NCBI GenBank assembly: GCA_964510955.1
Contig: CAZEDW010000023.1
Span: 1 to 61,806 of the forward strand
Direction: 5' to 3'
Origin: JAFLCM01 sp964510955
GTDB taxonomy: Bacteria; Planctomycetota; Phycisphaerae; Phycisphaerales; UBA1924
DNA: 61,806 nt
Shown: positions 34,129-41,942 of the stretch, piece by piece
Numbering within the stretch: the first letter of the stretch is position 1
Layout of the letters: the number at the start of each line of letters is the position of its first letter
The notes under the pieces: generated by a model
The model's database searches: none
The model's input: the letters and a program-made list of their open reading frames with translations, nothing else
Told to the model about the DNA's origin: nothing
Translations under genes and position numbers: made by a program

Positions 34129-34226
34129 CCGGCCCCCGGCGGAAAAGGACCGCCGGGCACGTCAAGGGGTCGGCGGATCTGTTTGCCCGCCGACCAGCTT
34201 TCGCACCAGGAAGGGAACCCGTCGCC

Positions 34227-35132
34227 ATGACTCGATTTGTGCTCGCCGTTGCCGGCCTCGCGGCCTGCTCGCTGTCGTCCTCTGCCGCCATCCTGAACGA
34301 CTTCAACCTGATCGTCCTTCACAACCTGGACTCGACGTCCGAGGTCGAGGGCCGGACGTTCGTCGGGGGCAACGTCACCAACGCCAACTCGTCCAACTAC
34401 GGGACCAAGCTCACGCCCGCGTCGAGCTACCTGGGCACCGACGTGCTGACGGTGGTCGGCAACATCAACTCGGGCAACGCGCTGCAGCTCCAGGCCGGGA
34501 ACCTGCGGCTGGGCGGGTCGCTGGGGCGCACGATCAACTACAACGGCGGCGGGCACCTGATCTCAGACCCCGGCGTGTCGTCGCAGCTGGCGGGTGTCTC
34601 GGGCGCGCTCTCGGGCGCTTCGTCGAGCATGTTCGCGCTCACGACCGACAGCACGGCGTCGATCCCCAGCGGTCAGCCCGGCCCGCTGGTGTTCAACTGC
34701 ACCCCCGGCGGCGACGGCCTGGCCGTGTTCAGCGTCAGCGCGGCCCAGGTGTTCAGCAACAGCCTGGTGCAGTCGCTGGACATCAGCTTCAACGGGGCGT
34801 CGGCGGTGGTGATCAACGTCGCGGGCGCGACGGTGAACTTCAACCAGGGCAACATGGTCGGAAGCTTCAACACCGCGTTCGCCCGCGCCAACGTGGTGTG
34901 GAACTTTTTCCAGGCCACGTCGATCACCTTCGACCGCGCCATGAACGGGGCCGTGCTCGCCCCCTTGGCGACGGTGCAGAACAACACGGTGATCGAGGGC
35001 TCTACGTTTGTCTCGGCGTCTAATCAGCGCGGCGAGGTGCACCTGCCTGGGTACACCGGTTATGTGCCCGCGCCGGGCGCCGCGGGTGTGCTGGGCCTCG
35101 CCGGCCTTCTGGCCTCGCGCCGGCGCCGGTGA
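34227..35132 (+). CDS. choice-of-anchor A family PEP-CTERM protein
   Basis: 301 residues from the ATG at 34227. A signal peptide (VLAVAGLAACSLSSSAA) leads into the choice-of-anchor A pattern: LNDFNLIVLHNLDSTSEVEG, RTFVGGNVTNANSSNYGT, and later FNQGNMVGSF and VVWNFFQATSITFDRAMNG with GAVLAPLATV, as in ice-binding-like beta-helix surface proteins. The end VPAPGAAGVLGLAGLLASRR has the PEP-CTERM-like layout. Expected to be exported and anchored or released by sorting machinery not encoded here. Confidence 0.85.
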   Translation: MTRFVLAVAGLAACSLSSSAAILNDFNLIVLHNLDSTSEVEGRTFVGGNVTNANSSNYGTKLTPASSYLGTDVLTVVGNINSGNALQLQAGNLRLGGSLGRTINYNGGGHLISDPGVSSQLAGVSGALSGASSSMFALTTDSTASIPSGQPGPLVFNCTPGGDGLAVFSVSAAQVFSNSLVQSLDISFNGASAVVINVAGATVNFNQGNMVGSFNTAFARANVVWNFFQATSITFDRAMNGAVLAPLATVQNNTVIEGSTFVSASNQRGEVHLPGYTGYVPAPGAAGVLGLAGLLASRRRR

Positions 35133-35777
35133 TCACACCCGGATGACAACCTCGTGGCTCGGGTAGCGCACCTTGGGCAGCTGGGCGTAGCGGTCGTCGG
35201 CGGCGCGGTAGCCCACCGGGCAGCCCGCGACGGCGGTGAATCCCTTCTCGGTCAACCCGAGCAGCTTGTCGTATGCGCCCGAATCGATGCCCTCCATGGG
35301 GCAGGCATCGACCTCGAGCAGGGCGCAGGTCTCCAGCAGGAAGCCCAGGGCGATGTAGCACTGGCGGGCGCACCAGGCGTCGAGCGCCTCGGCGGGGCGG
35401 CCGTTGATGGTGCCCAGCATCATGTTCTTGTACGCCGTCACCGCCTCGCTCATCCCGCCGCGGGCGTCGGCGATGCTCTGGGCGAACTTCTCAACGTCGC
35501 CGGCGTTGATGCCCTTGCGGGCCGCGAAGACGACCATGTGCGAGCAGTCCTGCGGCTGGGTCTGGCCCCAGGAGATCGCGGGGAGCTGCGCCTTGATCCT
35601 GGGGTCGGTGATGACGACGAAGCGCCACGGCTGCAGGCCGAAGCTCGAGGGTGAAAGGAGCATGGCCTGTTCGATCGCCGCCCAGGTGCGCTCGGGCACC
35701 TTGCGGGAGGCGTCGAACTTCTTGGTGGCGTAGCGCCAGCGGAGCTGGGCGAGCAGTGCGTCTTGTGAGATGGTCAT
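35133..35777 (-). CDS. nitroreductase-family NAD(P)H oxidoreductase
   Basis: 214 residues. Predicted FMN-dependent reductase. Typical opening LRWRYATKKFD, then LSPSSFGLQPWRFVVITDP, which carries FMN-contacting Ser and Pro, the central helix with CARQCYIALGFLLETCALLEVDACPMEG, and the end block VAGCPVGYRAADD. This resembles NfsB/YdgI-type enzymes for nitroaromatics or quinones. The gene follows recA by 185 bases; a hairpin in between suggests separate transcription. Its stop abuts that of the anchor-family gene. Confidence 0.85.
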   Translation of the reverse strand: MTISQDALLAQLRWRYATKKFDASRKVPERTWAAIEQAMLLSPSSFGLQPWRFVVITDPRIKAQLPAISWGQTQPQDCSHMVVFAARKGINAGDVEKFAQSIADARGGMSEAVTAYKNMMLGTINGRPAEALDAWCARQCYIALGFLLETCALLEVDACPMEGIDSGAYDKLLGLTEKGFTAVAGCPVGYRAADDRYAQLPKVRYPSHEVVIRV

Positions 35778-35944
35778 GGCGACTGATCTGTGGCGAGTGG
35801 GTGCGTTGGAACGGGCCGATGGTAGCCCGGCGCGCGACCCAGCTTTCGACCCTTGGCGGGTACCCGCGCGCCACCAAGTCACCTCGGAGTGCGTGTCTGC
35901 GCTGAGCCATTCCAGGCTGCCAGATCAGCGCGCCGTTGAAGGGC

Positions 35945-35962
35945 GCCGGGCTTGGGCCCGGC
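35945..35962 (-). terminator. hairpin directly after recA
   Basis: GCCGGGC / GCCCGGC with a 4-base loop abuts the recA stop codon. There is no T-run after it, so it may be an attenuating or stabilising hairpin rather than a full intrinsic terminator. Confidence 0.45.
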
Positions 35963-37198
35963 TTACTCGTCGTCCGCCGATCCGCCGGTCTTCGCCGGCG
36001 GCGCTCCCGTCGCGTGCTTCTTCATGACTTCCTTGCGGATTTCCTCGAACAGGTCGGGGTTCTCGCGGAGGAATCGCTTGGAGTTCTCGCGGCCCTGGCC
36101 CAGGCGGATCTCGCCGTAGCTGAACCAGGCGCCGGACTTCTCGACCACGCGATCGTTGATGGCCAGGTCGAGCAGGTCGCCGCTGGTGGAGATGCCCTCG
36201 TCGAACATCATGTCGAACTCGGCCTCGCGGAAGGGTGGGGCGAGCTTGTTCTTGACGACGCGGGCGCGGACGCGGTTGCCGACGTTCTGCTCGCCCTCCT
36301 TGATGGCGCTGATGCGCCGGATGTCGATGCGGATCGAGGCGTAGAACTTGAGGGCGCGCCCGCCGGTGGTGGTCTCGGGCGAGCCGAACATCACGCCGAT
36401 CTTCTCGCGGATCTGGTTGATGAAGATGACGGTGCACTTGCTCTTGGCGATGGCGCCGGTGAGCTTGCGGAGGGCCTGGCTCATGAGGCGGGCCTGCAGA
36501 CCGGGCAGGCTGTCGCCCATCTCGCCCTCGATCTCCGCCCGCGGAACAAGGGCCGCGACCGAGTCGATGATGATCAGATCGACGGCGTTGGAGCGCACCA
36601 GGAGCTCGCAGATTTCCAGGGCTTGCTCGCCCGTGTCGGGCTGAGACACCAGCAGGCTGTCGACGTTCACGCCCAGGCGGCGCGCCCACGAGGGGTCCAT
36701 GGCGTGCTCGGCGTCGATGATCGCCGCCACGCCGCCGGTCTTCTGCACGTTGCCGGCGATGGTGAGCGCCAGCGTGGTCTTGCCCGACGATTCGGGGCCG
36801 AAGATCTCGACCACGCGCCCGACCGGGATGCCCTTGCCACCCAGCGCCAGATCCAAGGAGATGGAACCAGTCGCGACACCCGGGATGGACGCAAAGGCGT
36901 TCTCGTCCATCTTCATGATCGAGCCCTTGCCGAAGGTCTTCTCGATCTGCTGGACCGTGCGCTCCAGCGCCTGGGCCTTCTCCTTGGCCTCGGCGGTGCT
37001 GATGGGATGAGGGGCGCTGGGTTGCTTGGTCACGGGCGTGGTGGTGGTTGGAGCGGCGGGCACATCAGCCTCCTTGCGACGAGGGATGGGGCGACCGCTT
37101 GGCGTGGTCGCTTCGCTGTCAGTATCCGCGATCGAGGCCGTGTTGGCGCGGCCATTGTGGTTGGGAACGGCGGGGGCGGTCGGGGCAAGGGTTGCCAT
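35963..37198 (-). CDS. recA: recombinase RecA
   Basis: 411 residues. DNA strand exchange and activation of LexA-type self-cleavage. Walker A GPESSGKT at about 134-141, DAEHAMDPSWARRLGVNVD, Walker B LIIIDSVAALVPRAEIEGEMGD (in parts), L1/L2 loops with FINQIREKIGVMFGSPETTTGG, and the C-terminal domain with FDEGISTSGDLLDLA. GGAG lies before the ATG. About 65 residues of Thr/Pro/Ala-rich sequence precede the usual RecA start (AKEKAQALERTVQQIEKTFG), longer than in most bacteria. Confidence 0.97.
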   Translation of the reverse strand: MATLAPTAPAVPNHNGRANTASIADTDSEATTPSGRPIPRRKEADVPAAPTTTTPVTKQPSAPHPISTAEAKEKAQALERTVQQIEKTFGKGSIMKMDENAFASIPGVATGSISLDLALGGKGIPVGRVVEIFGPESSGKTTLALTIAGNVQKTGGVAAIIDAEHAMDPSWARRLGVNVDSLLVSQPDTGEQALEICELLVRSNAVDLIIIDSVAALVPRAEIEGEMGDSLPGLQARLMSQALRKLTGAIAKSKCTVIFINQIREKIGVMFGSPETTTGGRALKFYASIRIDIRRISAIKEGEQNVGNRVRARVVKNKLAPPFREAEFDMMFDEGISTSGDLLDLAINDRVVEKSGAWFSYGEIRLGQGRENSKRFLRENPDLFEEIRKEVMKKHATGAPPAKTGGSADDE

Positions 37199-37213
37199 GG
37201 GTTTGCTCTCCAG

Positions 37214-37305
37214 CGAACGGTTTTTCGTTCGGTAAATGAAAGGATACCAGTTGTTCGGATTTCGTCAAGTAGTTCGGTTGAATTTTGGCAGAAAAAAATC
37301 CGAAC
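37214..37305 (-). promoter_or_regulatory. recA promoter with repeated CCGAAC half-sites
   Basis: On the minus strand TTGACG (37268-37263), 16 bases, TATCCT (37246-37241). CCGAAC occurs upstream of -35 (37277-37272), between -35 and -10 (37258-37253) and after the predicted start (37232-37227), where it forms the palindrome CGAACG-N6-CGTTCG (37214-37231). A reverse copy lies at 37300-37305. This placement fits a repressor operator, possibly the SOS regulator. Confidence 0.5.
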
Positions 37306-37493
37306 ATCGCGCGAATCAAGTACCGATCAAACCTGCTTGCGGCTCGGTCTCGCGGGGTGCGGACAGTGACCGGGCGGGGTGGCGGACTCACGTCAAATCG
37401 CTCCAAGATCGGCTCAGATCCGGCGGTTATCCGCCATGACCCCGCCCGAGTTTGGGAAATTGAGAGCACTTCCGGGTATTCCCCAGATACGGA

Positions 37494-37521
37494 TTGACCC
37501 TGTCCTATCTTGAGCTAGGTT
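37494..37521 (+). promoter_or_regulatory. candidate promoter of the PEP-CTERM gene at 37586
   Basis: TTGACC (37494-37499), 16 bases, TAGGTT (37516-37521). The -10 is poor, but TTGACC also occurs at the fusA and arsR promoter candidates. Confidence 0.3.
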
Positions 37522-37585
37522 GAAGTGTCTCAATGGGGTTCCGGGGACTGTTCGGTTGTTCTTTCGAGTCGAGTAGGAGAGAAAT

Positions 37586-38257
37586 ATGTCGCAGCAGAAT
37601 CGTTCGCGTCGTGGTCAGGTTGCGCTGTCTGGCGCCCGCATTTCGGCGTACGCCGCCGGCAGCGCCGCGGCGCTGGCCGCCACCGGCACCGCCGAGGCCC
37701 TGACCGTCGTCAATGTCAACCAGCACATTGCTGACACCGTCCTGGGTGGCGGCGGCGTGGGCATTGACCTTCAGTTCGGCTCCACGCCGTACCACTTGGC
37801 CCTGGCTCACGGCATCGGCACCACCAACGCCGCCACCGGCTACGCCTTCACCGCCGCCGACGCGTTCGGCTCTCCGGCGGTTGATGTCGCCGGTTTCACC
37901 GCCAGCGCGTACAACTACGTCAGCAAGCTGGCGCTGGGCGCCCCGGTCGCCGCTCAGGCGTTCCTGGCCGCTTCGCTGTACGGCACGATGGCGTTCAACG
38001 GCGGCTACGGCAACGACCAGTGGCTCAGCGCCGGCACCGGCTACGTGGGCGTGCGGTTCAACACCAACCAGTACGGCTGGATCCGCGTGACCATGGACGG
38101 CGCCCCGCTGAACTCGTTCACGGTGGTTGATTACGCCTGGGGCGACCCCGGCGAGGCCGTCTTCGCCGGCCAGGTCCCCGCTCCGGGCTCGCTGCCCGTG
38201 CTGGCCCTGGGCGCGGTCGGCGTCTCGACCTGGCGTCAGCGCCGGCGCGCCGCCTGA
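37586..38257 (+). CDS. PEP-CTERM secreted protein
   Basis: 223 residues. AGGAGAG precedes the ATG. The N-terminus is basic (QQNRSRRGQ) with a small-residue-rich export segment (YAAGSAAALAATGTAEA). The central region is a beta-rich domain ending in GYVGVRFNTNQYGWIRVTM and VVDYAWGDPGEAV, seen in many planctomycete and proteobacterial PEP-CTERM proteins. The tail VPAPGSLPVLALGAVGVSTW followed by an Arg-rich end is a clear PEP-CTERM signal. A terminator follows the gene. Confidence 0.8.
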   Translation: MSQQNRSRRGQVALSGARISAYAAGSAAALAATGTAEALTVVNVNQHIADTVLGGGGVGIDLQFGSTPYHLALAHGIGTTNAATGYAFTAADAFGSPAVDVAGFTASAYNYVSKLALGAPVAAQAFLAASLYGTMAFNGGYGNDQWLSAGTGYVGVRFNTNQYGWIRVTMDGAPLNSFTVVDYAWGDPGEAVFAGQVPAPGSLPVLALGAVGVSTWRQRRRAA

Positions 38258-38308
38258 TCGTGCTCTCAGGCCGATCGGCTGGTCCGGTTATTCTGCAACA
38301 CTCCACGC

Positions 38309-38341
38309 AAGGCCGCCTGCACGTCGGGCGGCCTTGTTGTT
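38309..38341 (+). terminator. Rho-independent terminator
   Basis: Stem AAGGCCGCC / GGCGGCCTT (9 bp) with a 9-base loop, followed by GTTGTTT, about 50 bases after the PEP-CTERM gene and 48 bases before the next start. Confidence 0.75.
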
Positions 38342-38388
38342 TCCACACCGGTTTTCGCCGATGTTCTAGGACCGAATCGGAGCGCTGA

Positions 38389-41118
38389 ATGACGCAAGTG
38401 AAAAAACCCAAGGTCCTGCTCGTTGGCTGGGACGCCGCCGACTGGGAGCACATGTCGCCGCTGCTCGAGCAGGGGCAGCTCCCGACCATCAGCGGCCTGA
38501 TCAAGCGGGGCGTCGCCGGCAACCTCGGCACGCTCGAGCCCATGCTCTCGCCGATGCTGTGGAACTCCATCGCGACCGGCAAGCAGCCCTACAAGCACGG
38601 CATCCACGGGTTCATCGAGCCGGACCCGGTTCACGGCGGGGCACGCCCGTACAGCAGTGTCTCGCGCCGCTGCAAGGCCCTGTGGAACATCCTGTCGCAG
38701 AAGGGGTACCGCTGCAACGTGGTCAACTGGTGGGCCAGTCATCCGGCCGAGCCGGTGAACGGCTGTGTGGTTTCCAACTGCTTCGCGGGCACCAAGCCCG
38801 ATGCCGGCGGCGTGCCGCGGTGCACCCCGGGGGTGGTCCATCCGGCGAAGCTCTCCGACGCGCTGGCGCAGAACAAGGTGTTCCCGGACGAGCTGACGGG
38901 CGAGCAACTGCTGCCGTTCGTGCCCCGCGGTGCCGGCATCAACCAGAACGACGACAACCGCCTGGCGATCCTGGCCAACAACGTCTCGGAGCTGCTCTCA
39001 ACCCACGCGCTGGCCACCGACGTGATGGTGAGGTCGGAGTGGGACTTCATGGCGGTGTACTACACCGCGATCGACCACTTCAGCCACGCGTTCATGATGT
39101 ACCACCCGCCGCGGCTGCCGTGGATCCCGGAGGAAGACTTCGAGCTGTACAAGGACGTGATCAACGGCGCGTACCGCTTCAGCGACATGGCGCTGCGGCG
39201 GCTGATGGACCTGGCCGGCCCCGACACCACGGTGGTGCTGTGCTCGGACCACGGCTTCCACTCGCGCGAGCTGCGCCCGCGGTTCCAGCCCAACGAGCCC
39301 GCCGGCCCGGCGGCGTGGCACCGGCGGTTCGGCGTGTTCCTGGCGGCGGGCCCCGACATCAAGCAGGGCGACCGCGTGGTCGGCGCGACGCTGCTGGACG
39401 TGGCGCCGACGATCCTCTCGATGTTCTCGCTGCCAAGCGCCGAGGACATGGACGGGCGGTCGCTCGACGAGATCTTCGTGAAGAGCCCGGACGCCGGCAT
39501 GATCCCTTCGTGGGAGAGCGTGCCGGGTGAGAGCGGGATGCACGCCGGGGGCGCCGCGGTCTCGGCGGGGAGCGCCGCCGAATCGGAGGAGCTGCTGCAC
39601 CAGTTCGTGGCGCTGGGGTACATCGAGGCGCCGGGGGCGACCAAGGAAGAGCAGGCCGAGGCCGCGGACACGGAGGCCAAGTACAACCTGTCGCGCAACC
39701 TGGCGTGGTGCGGCAAGCACCAGGAGGCGATCGAGGTGCTGACGGGGCTTGTGCACCGGGCGCCGTGGGAGTCGCGGTTCCTGGCGTACCTGGCCCGTTC
39801 GTGCGCCGCGGCGGGCCACCTCGGGGCGGCCGAGCACGTGCTCCGCTCGGCGTTTGACCTGGACAACACGCTCCACGCGGGGATCCGGATGATCTGGATC
39901 GACGTGCTGCTGAAGCGCCGGCGGTACACGGACGCGGCGCGGGCGATGCAGGCGCTGGCCGACCTGGGGCCGACGCAGCCCGACGTGCTGAACGCGCTGG
40001 CCCGCAACTACATGCGGATGGGCGAGTGGGACAAGGCCGAGCGTCTGCTGAAGCGGTGCCTGGACATCCACCCCGCCAGCCCGGAGGCGAACGAGTCGCT
40101 GGCCCGCATCTACTGCCACCGCGGGATGAACCAGGAGACCATCGACACGGCCCTGAACGCGATCAACACCGTGTACCGCATGCCCGAGGCGCACCTGAGC
40201 ATGGGGATCGCGCTGACGCGCTCGGGCAACCCCGAGCCGGCCGCCAACGCGTTCCTGACGGCCCTGCGCCTGCAGCCGAGGATGCGGGCGGCGCACCGCT
40301 GGCTGAACTACATCTACCACTCCGAGCTGAAGGACCCCGCCAAGGCCGAGCACCACAAGCGGGAGGCCGCGCGGCTCGAGCGGGAAGACCGCGCGGCAGC
40401 CGAAGCCGCCGCGGCCGCCGCCCCGCGCGACCCCGACGCGTTCAAGGTCGAGCTGCCCGCGCTCGGCGACGAGTTCGAGCGCGACCGCGTGCTGGCGATC
40501 AAACGGCAGCCGCCGGTGAACCCCTCGGTCCCGAGCGGCAAGACGTTCGTTCTGGTTTCGGGGCTGCCGCGCTCGGGCACGTCGCTGATGATGCAGATGC
40601 TCGAGGCGGGGGGGCTGCCGGCCAAGACCGACGGCGAGCGGGCCGCGGACCCGGACAACCCCAAGGGGTACTACGAGTGGGAGGCGATCAAGGGCGTGGT
40701 GCGCCAGCCCCAGATCATGGACGAGGAAGGGCTGGACCGGAAGGCCATCAAGGCGGTGTCGGCGCTGCTGCCGCAGATGCCGTACCAGCACCGCTACAAG
40801 ATCATCTTCATGCTGCGCCCCGTGGAGGAAGTGGCGAACTCGCAGGCGGCGATGATCGAGCGCCTGCACACCACCGGCGCGAAGCTCTCGACCGAGGCGC
40901 TGTGCGCCGAGCTGCGCGAGCACCGCGACCAAGTGCTGCTGTGGCTGTCCAAGCACCCGCGGGCCGAGCACCTGGTGATCGACTACCCCGCGCTGGTGAA
41001 GGACCCCGGCGGGCAGATCGACCGCGTGGCGAAGTTCCTGGGCTCGGAGCTCCTGCCGCACCCGGAGCAGATGCGCGGGGCGATCGACGCGTCGCTTTAC
41101 CGCAAACGCGGCTCCTGA
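38389..41118 (+). CDS. three-domain fusion: phosphodiesterase (AlkP superfamily), TPR, sulfotransferase
   Basis: 909 residues. Residues of about 8-400 are a type I phosphodiesterase/nucleotide pyrophosphatase of the alkaline-phosphatase superfamily: VLLVGWDAADWEHM, LSPMLWNSIATGKQPYKHGI with the nucleophile region, YYTAIDHFSHAFM and VVLCSDHGFHSR supply metal ligands. Residues 430-680 are TPR repeats (LSRNLAWCGKHQEAIEVL, LARIYCHRGMNQETIDTAL). From about 718 a sulfotransferase domain begins with the 5'-phosphosulfate loop GLPRSGTSLMMQML (725-738) and ends with LVIDYPALVKDPGGQIDRVAKFLG. No signal peptide, so cytoplasmic. Probably a processing/transfer enzyme on sulfated or phosphorylated polymers; substrate unknown. 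Confidence 0.85.
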   Translation: MTQVKKPKVLLVGWDAADWEHMSPLLEQGQLPTISGLIKRGVAGNLGTLEPMLSPMLWNSIATGKQPYKHGIHGFIEPDPVHGGARPYSSVSRRCKALWNILSQKGYRCNVVNWWASHPAEPVNGCVVSNCFAGTKPDAGGVPRCTPGVVHPAKLSDALAQNKVFPDELTGEQLLPFVPRGAGINQNDDNRLAILANNVSELLSTHALATDVMVRSEWDFMAVYYTAIDHFSHAFMMYHPPRLPWIPEEDFELYKDVINGAYRFSDMALRRLMDLAGPDTTVVLCSDHGFHSRELRPRFQPNEPAGPAAWHRRFGVFLAAGPDIKQGDRVVGATLLDVAPTILSMFSLPSAEDMDGRSLDEIFVKSPDAGMIPSWESVPGESGMHAGGAAVSAGSAAESEELLHQFVALGYIEAPGATKEEQAEAADTEAKYNLSRNLAWCGKHQEAIEVLTGLVHRAPWESRFLAYLARSCAAAGHLGAAEHVLRSAFDLDNTLHAGIRMIWIDVLLKRRRYTDAARAMQALADLGPTQPDVLNALARNYMRMGEWDKAERLLKRCLDIHPASPEANESLARIYCHRGMNQETIDTALNAINTVYRMPEAHLSMGIALTRSGNPEPAANAFLTALRLQPRMRAAHRWLNYIYHSELKDPAKAEHHKREAARLEREDRAAAEAAAAAAPRDPDAFKVELPALGDEFERDRVLAIKRQPPVNPSVPSGKTFVLVSGLPRSGTSLMMQMLEAGGLPAKTDGERAADPDNPKGYYEWEAIKGVVRQPQIMDEEGLDRKAIKAVSALLPQMPYQHRYKIIFMLRPVEEVANSQAAMIERLHTTGAKLSTEALCAELREHRDQVLLWLSKHPRAEHLVIDYPALVKDPGGQIDRVAKFLGSELLPHPEQMRGAIDASLYRKRGS

Positions 41119-41142
41119 CGGGGGCCGACCGCTGGAATCGCA

Positions 41143-41880
41143 TCAAATCAGCCGGGACGACTCGTCCTGCGGCATGTTCGCGTTGCGCAACCACCTGAAT
41201 CCGCAGAGGCACAGCGCCGCGTACCCAAAGATGCCGAGGGCCGCGAGAACAATCCCCAGGTACGTCGCGTCGAATCTACTGGAGATCGATGCTCGCGCTC
41301 TACCCAGAGGACTCGGCCCGTTGACGGCGAGGACGAGCAGATCGAGCCCGATCAGCAAGCCTGCCAAAACAAACCACGAGGAGGCAATGCCGGCAATCAG
41401 ACTTTCAGGGGAACCACCCGAGTGCCAGTTGCACAGCTTGGCGAGTATCCGGCAGAGCCAGAGCACCACAAGCATGACAAACCCGAGGATCACACACAGG
41501 AGAAAATACGCGACGATCAGGAACACCCCGCTGGCCAGAAGGTACCCCGTCGAACCCCGCCCGCTCATTGACAGGGCGCCCATGGCGGGGAAACCCAAGA
41601 TTGCGCCGCTTGTTGCCAGGAGATTGGCCCGCATCAGATCTGAATCGATGCGCCGGCTGATACGCGCAACACGAAAAAGCCGCCTAGGCGCCCCCAGCGC
41701 GAGCGCCACCGTCTTGAGCCAGTTCACAATCGTTGATCGTTGCTGAAACGGCGTTCCGACGCGCCGCAACGGGTGAGACTCGGTGACCGGGGTCCCACAT
41801 TCAGAGCATCGACCCGTCAGTGACAAGTCGGAGATGTCGTAGCCACACGACTCGCACTTGGGAGCCTCACTCAACCGCAT
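41143..41880 (-). CDS. zinc-ribbon integral membrane protein, function unknown
   Basis: 245 residues from the ATG at 41880. The N-terminus carries a two-CxxC zinc ribbon, C-E-S-C-G-Y-D and R-C-S-E-C-G-T, common in planctomycete membrane proteins. It is followed by four or more hydrophobic segments (LLATSGAILGFPAMGAL, LLASGVFLIVAYFLLCVILG, IASSWFVLAGLLIGLDLLVL, LGIVLAALGIFGYAALCLCG). No enzymatic motif. It lies 62 bases after the bamA start-distal end on the same strand, i.e. downstream of bamA. Confidence 0.65.
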   Translation of the reverse strand: MRLSEAPKCESCGYDISDLSLTGRCSECGTPVTESHPLRRVGTPFQQRSTIVNWLKTVALALGAPRRLFRVARISRRIDSDLMRANLLATSGAILGFPAMGALSMSGRGSTGYLLASGVFLIVAYFLLCVILGFVMLVVLWLCRILAKLCNWHSGGSPESLIAGIASSWFVLAGLLIGLDLLVLAVNGPSPLGRARASISSRFDATYLGIVLAALGIFGYAALCLCGFRWLRNANMPQDESSRLI

Positions 41881-41942
41881 GGCGGACAGGGTACCCACCG
41901 GACGATGGAATCGGCGATCGAGCCGGGCCCGATTGGGCATGC

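Noticed and set aside
38998..41061. A 687-codon open frame antisense to the fusion protein
   Set aside because: Arg/Val/His-rich shadow of a strongly supported plus-strand gene.
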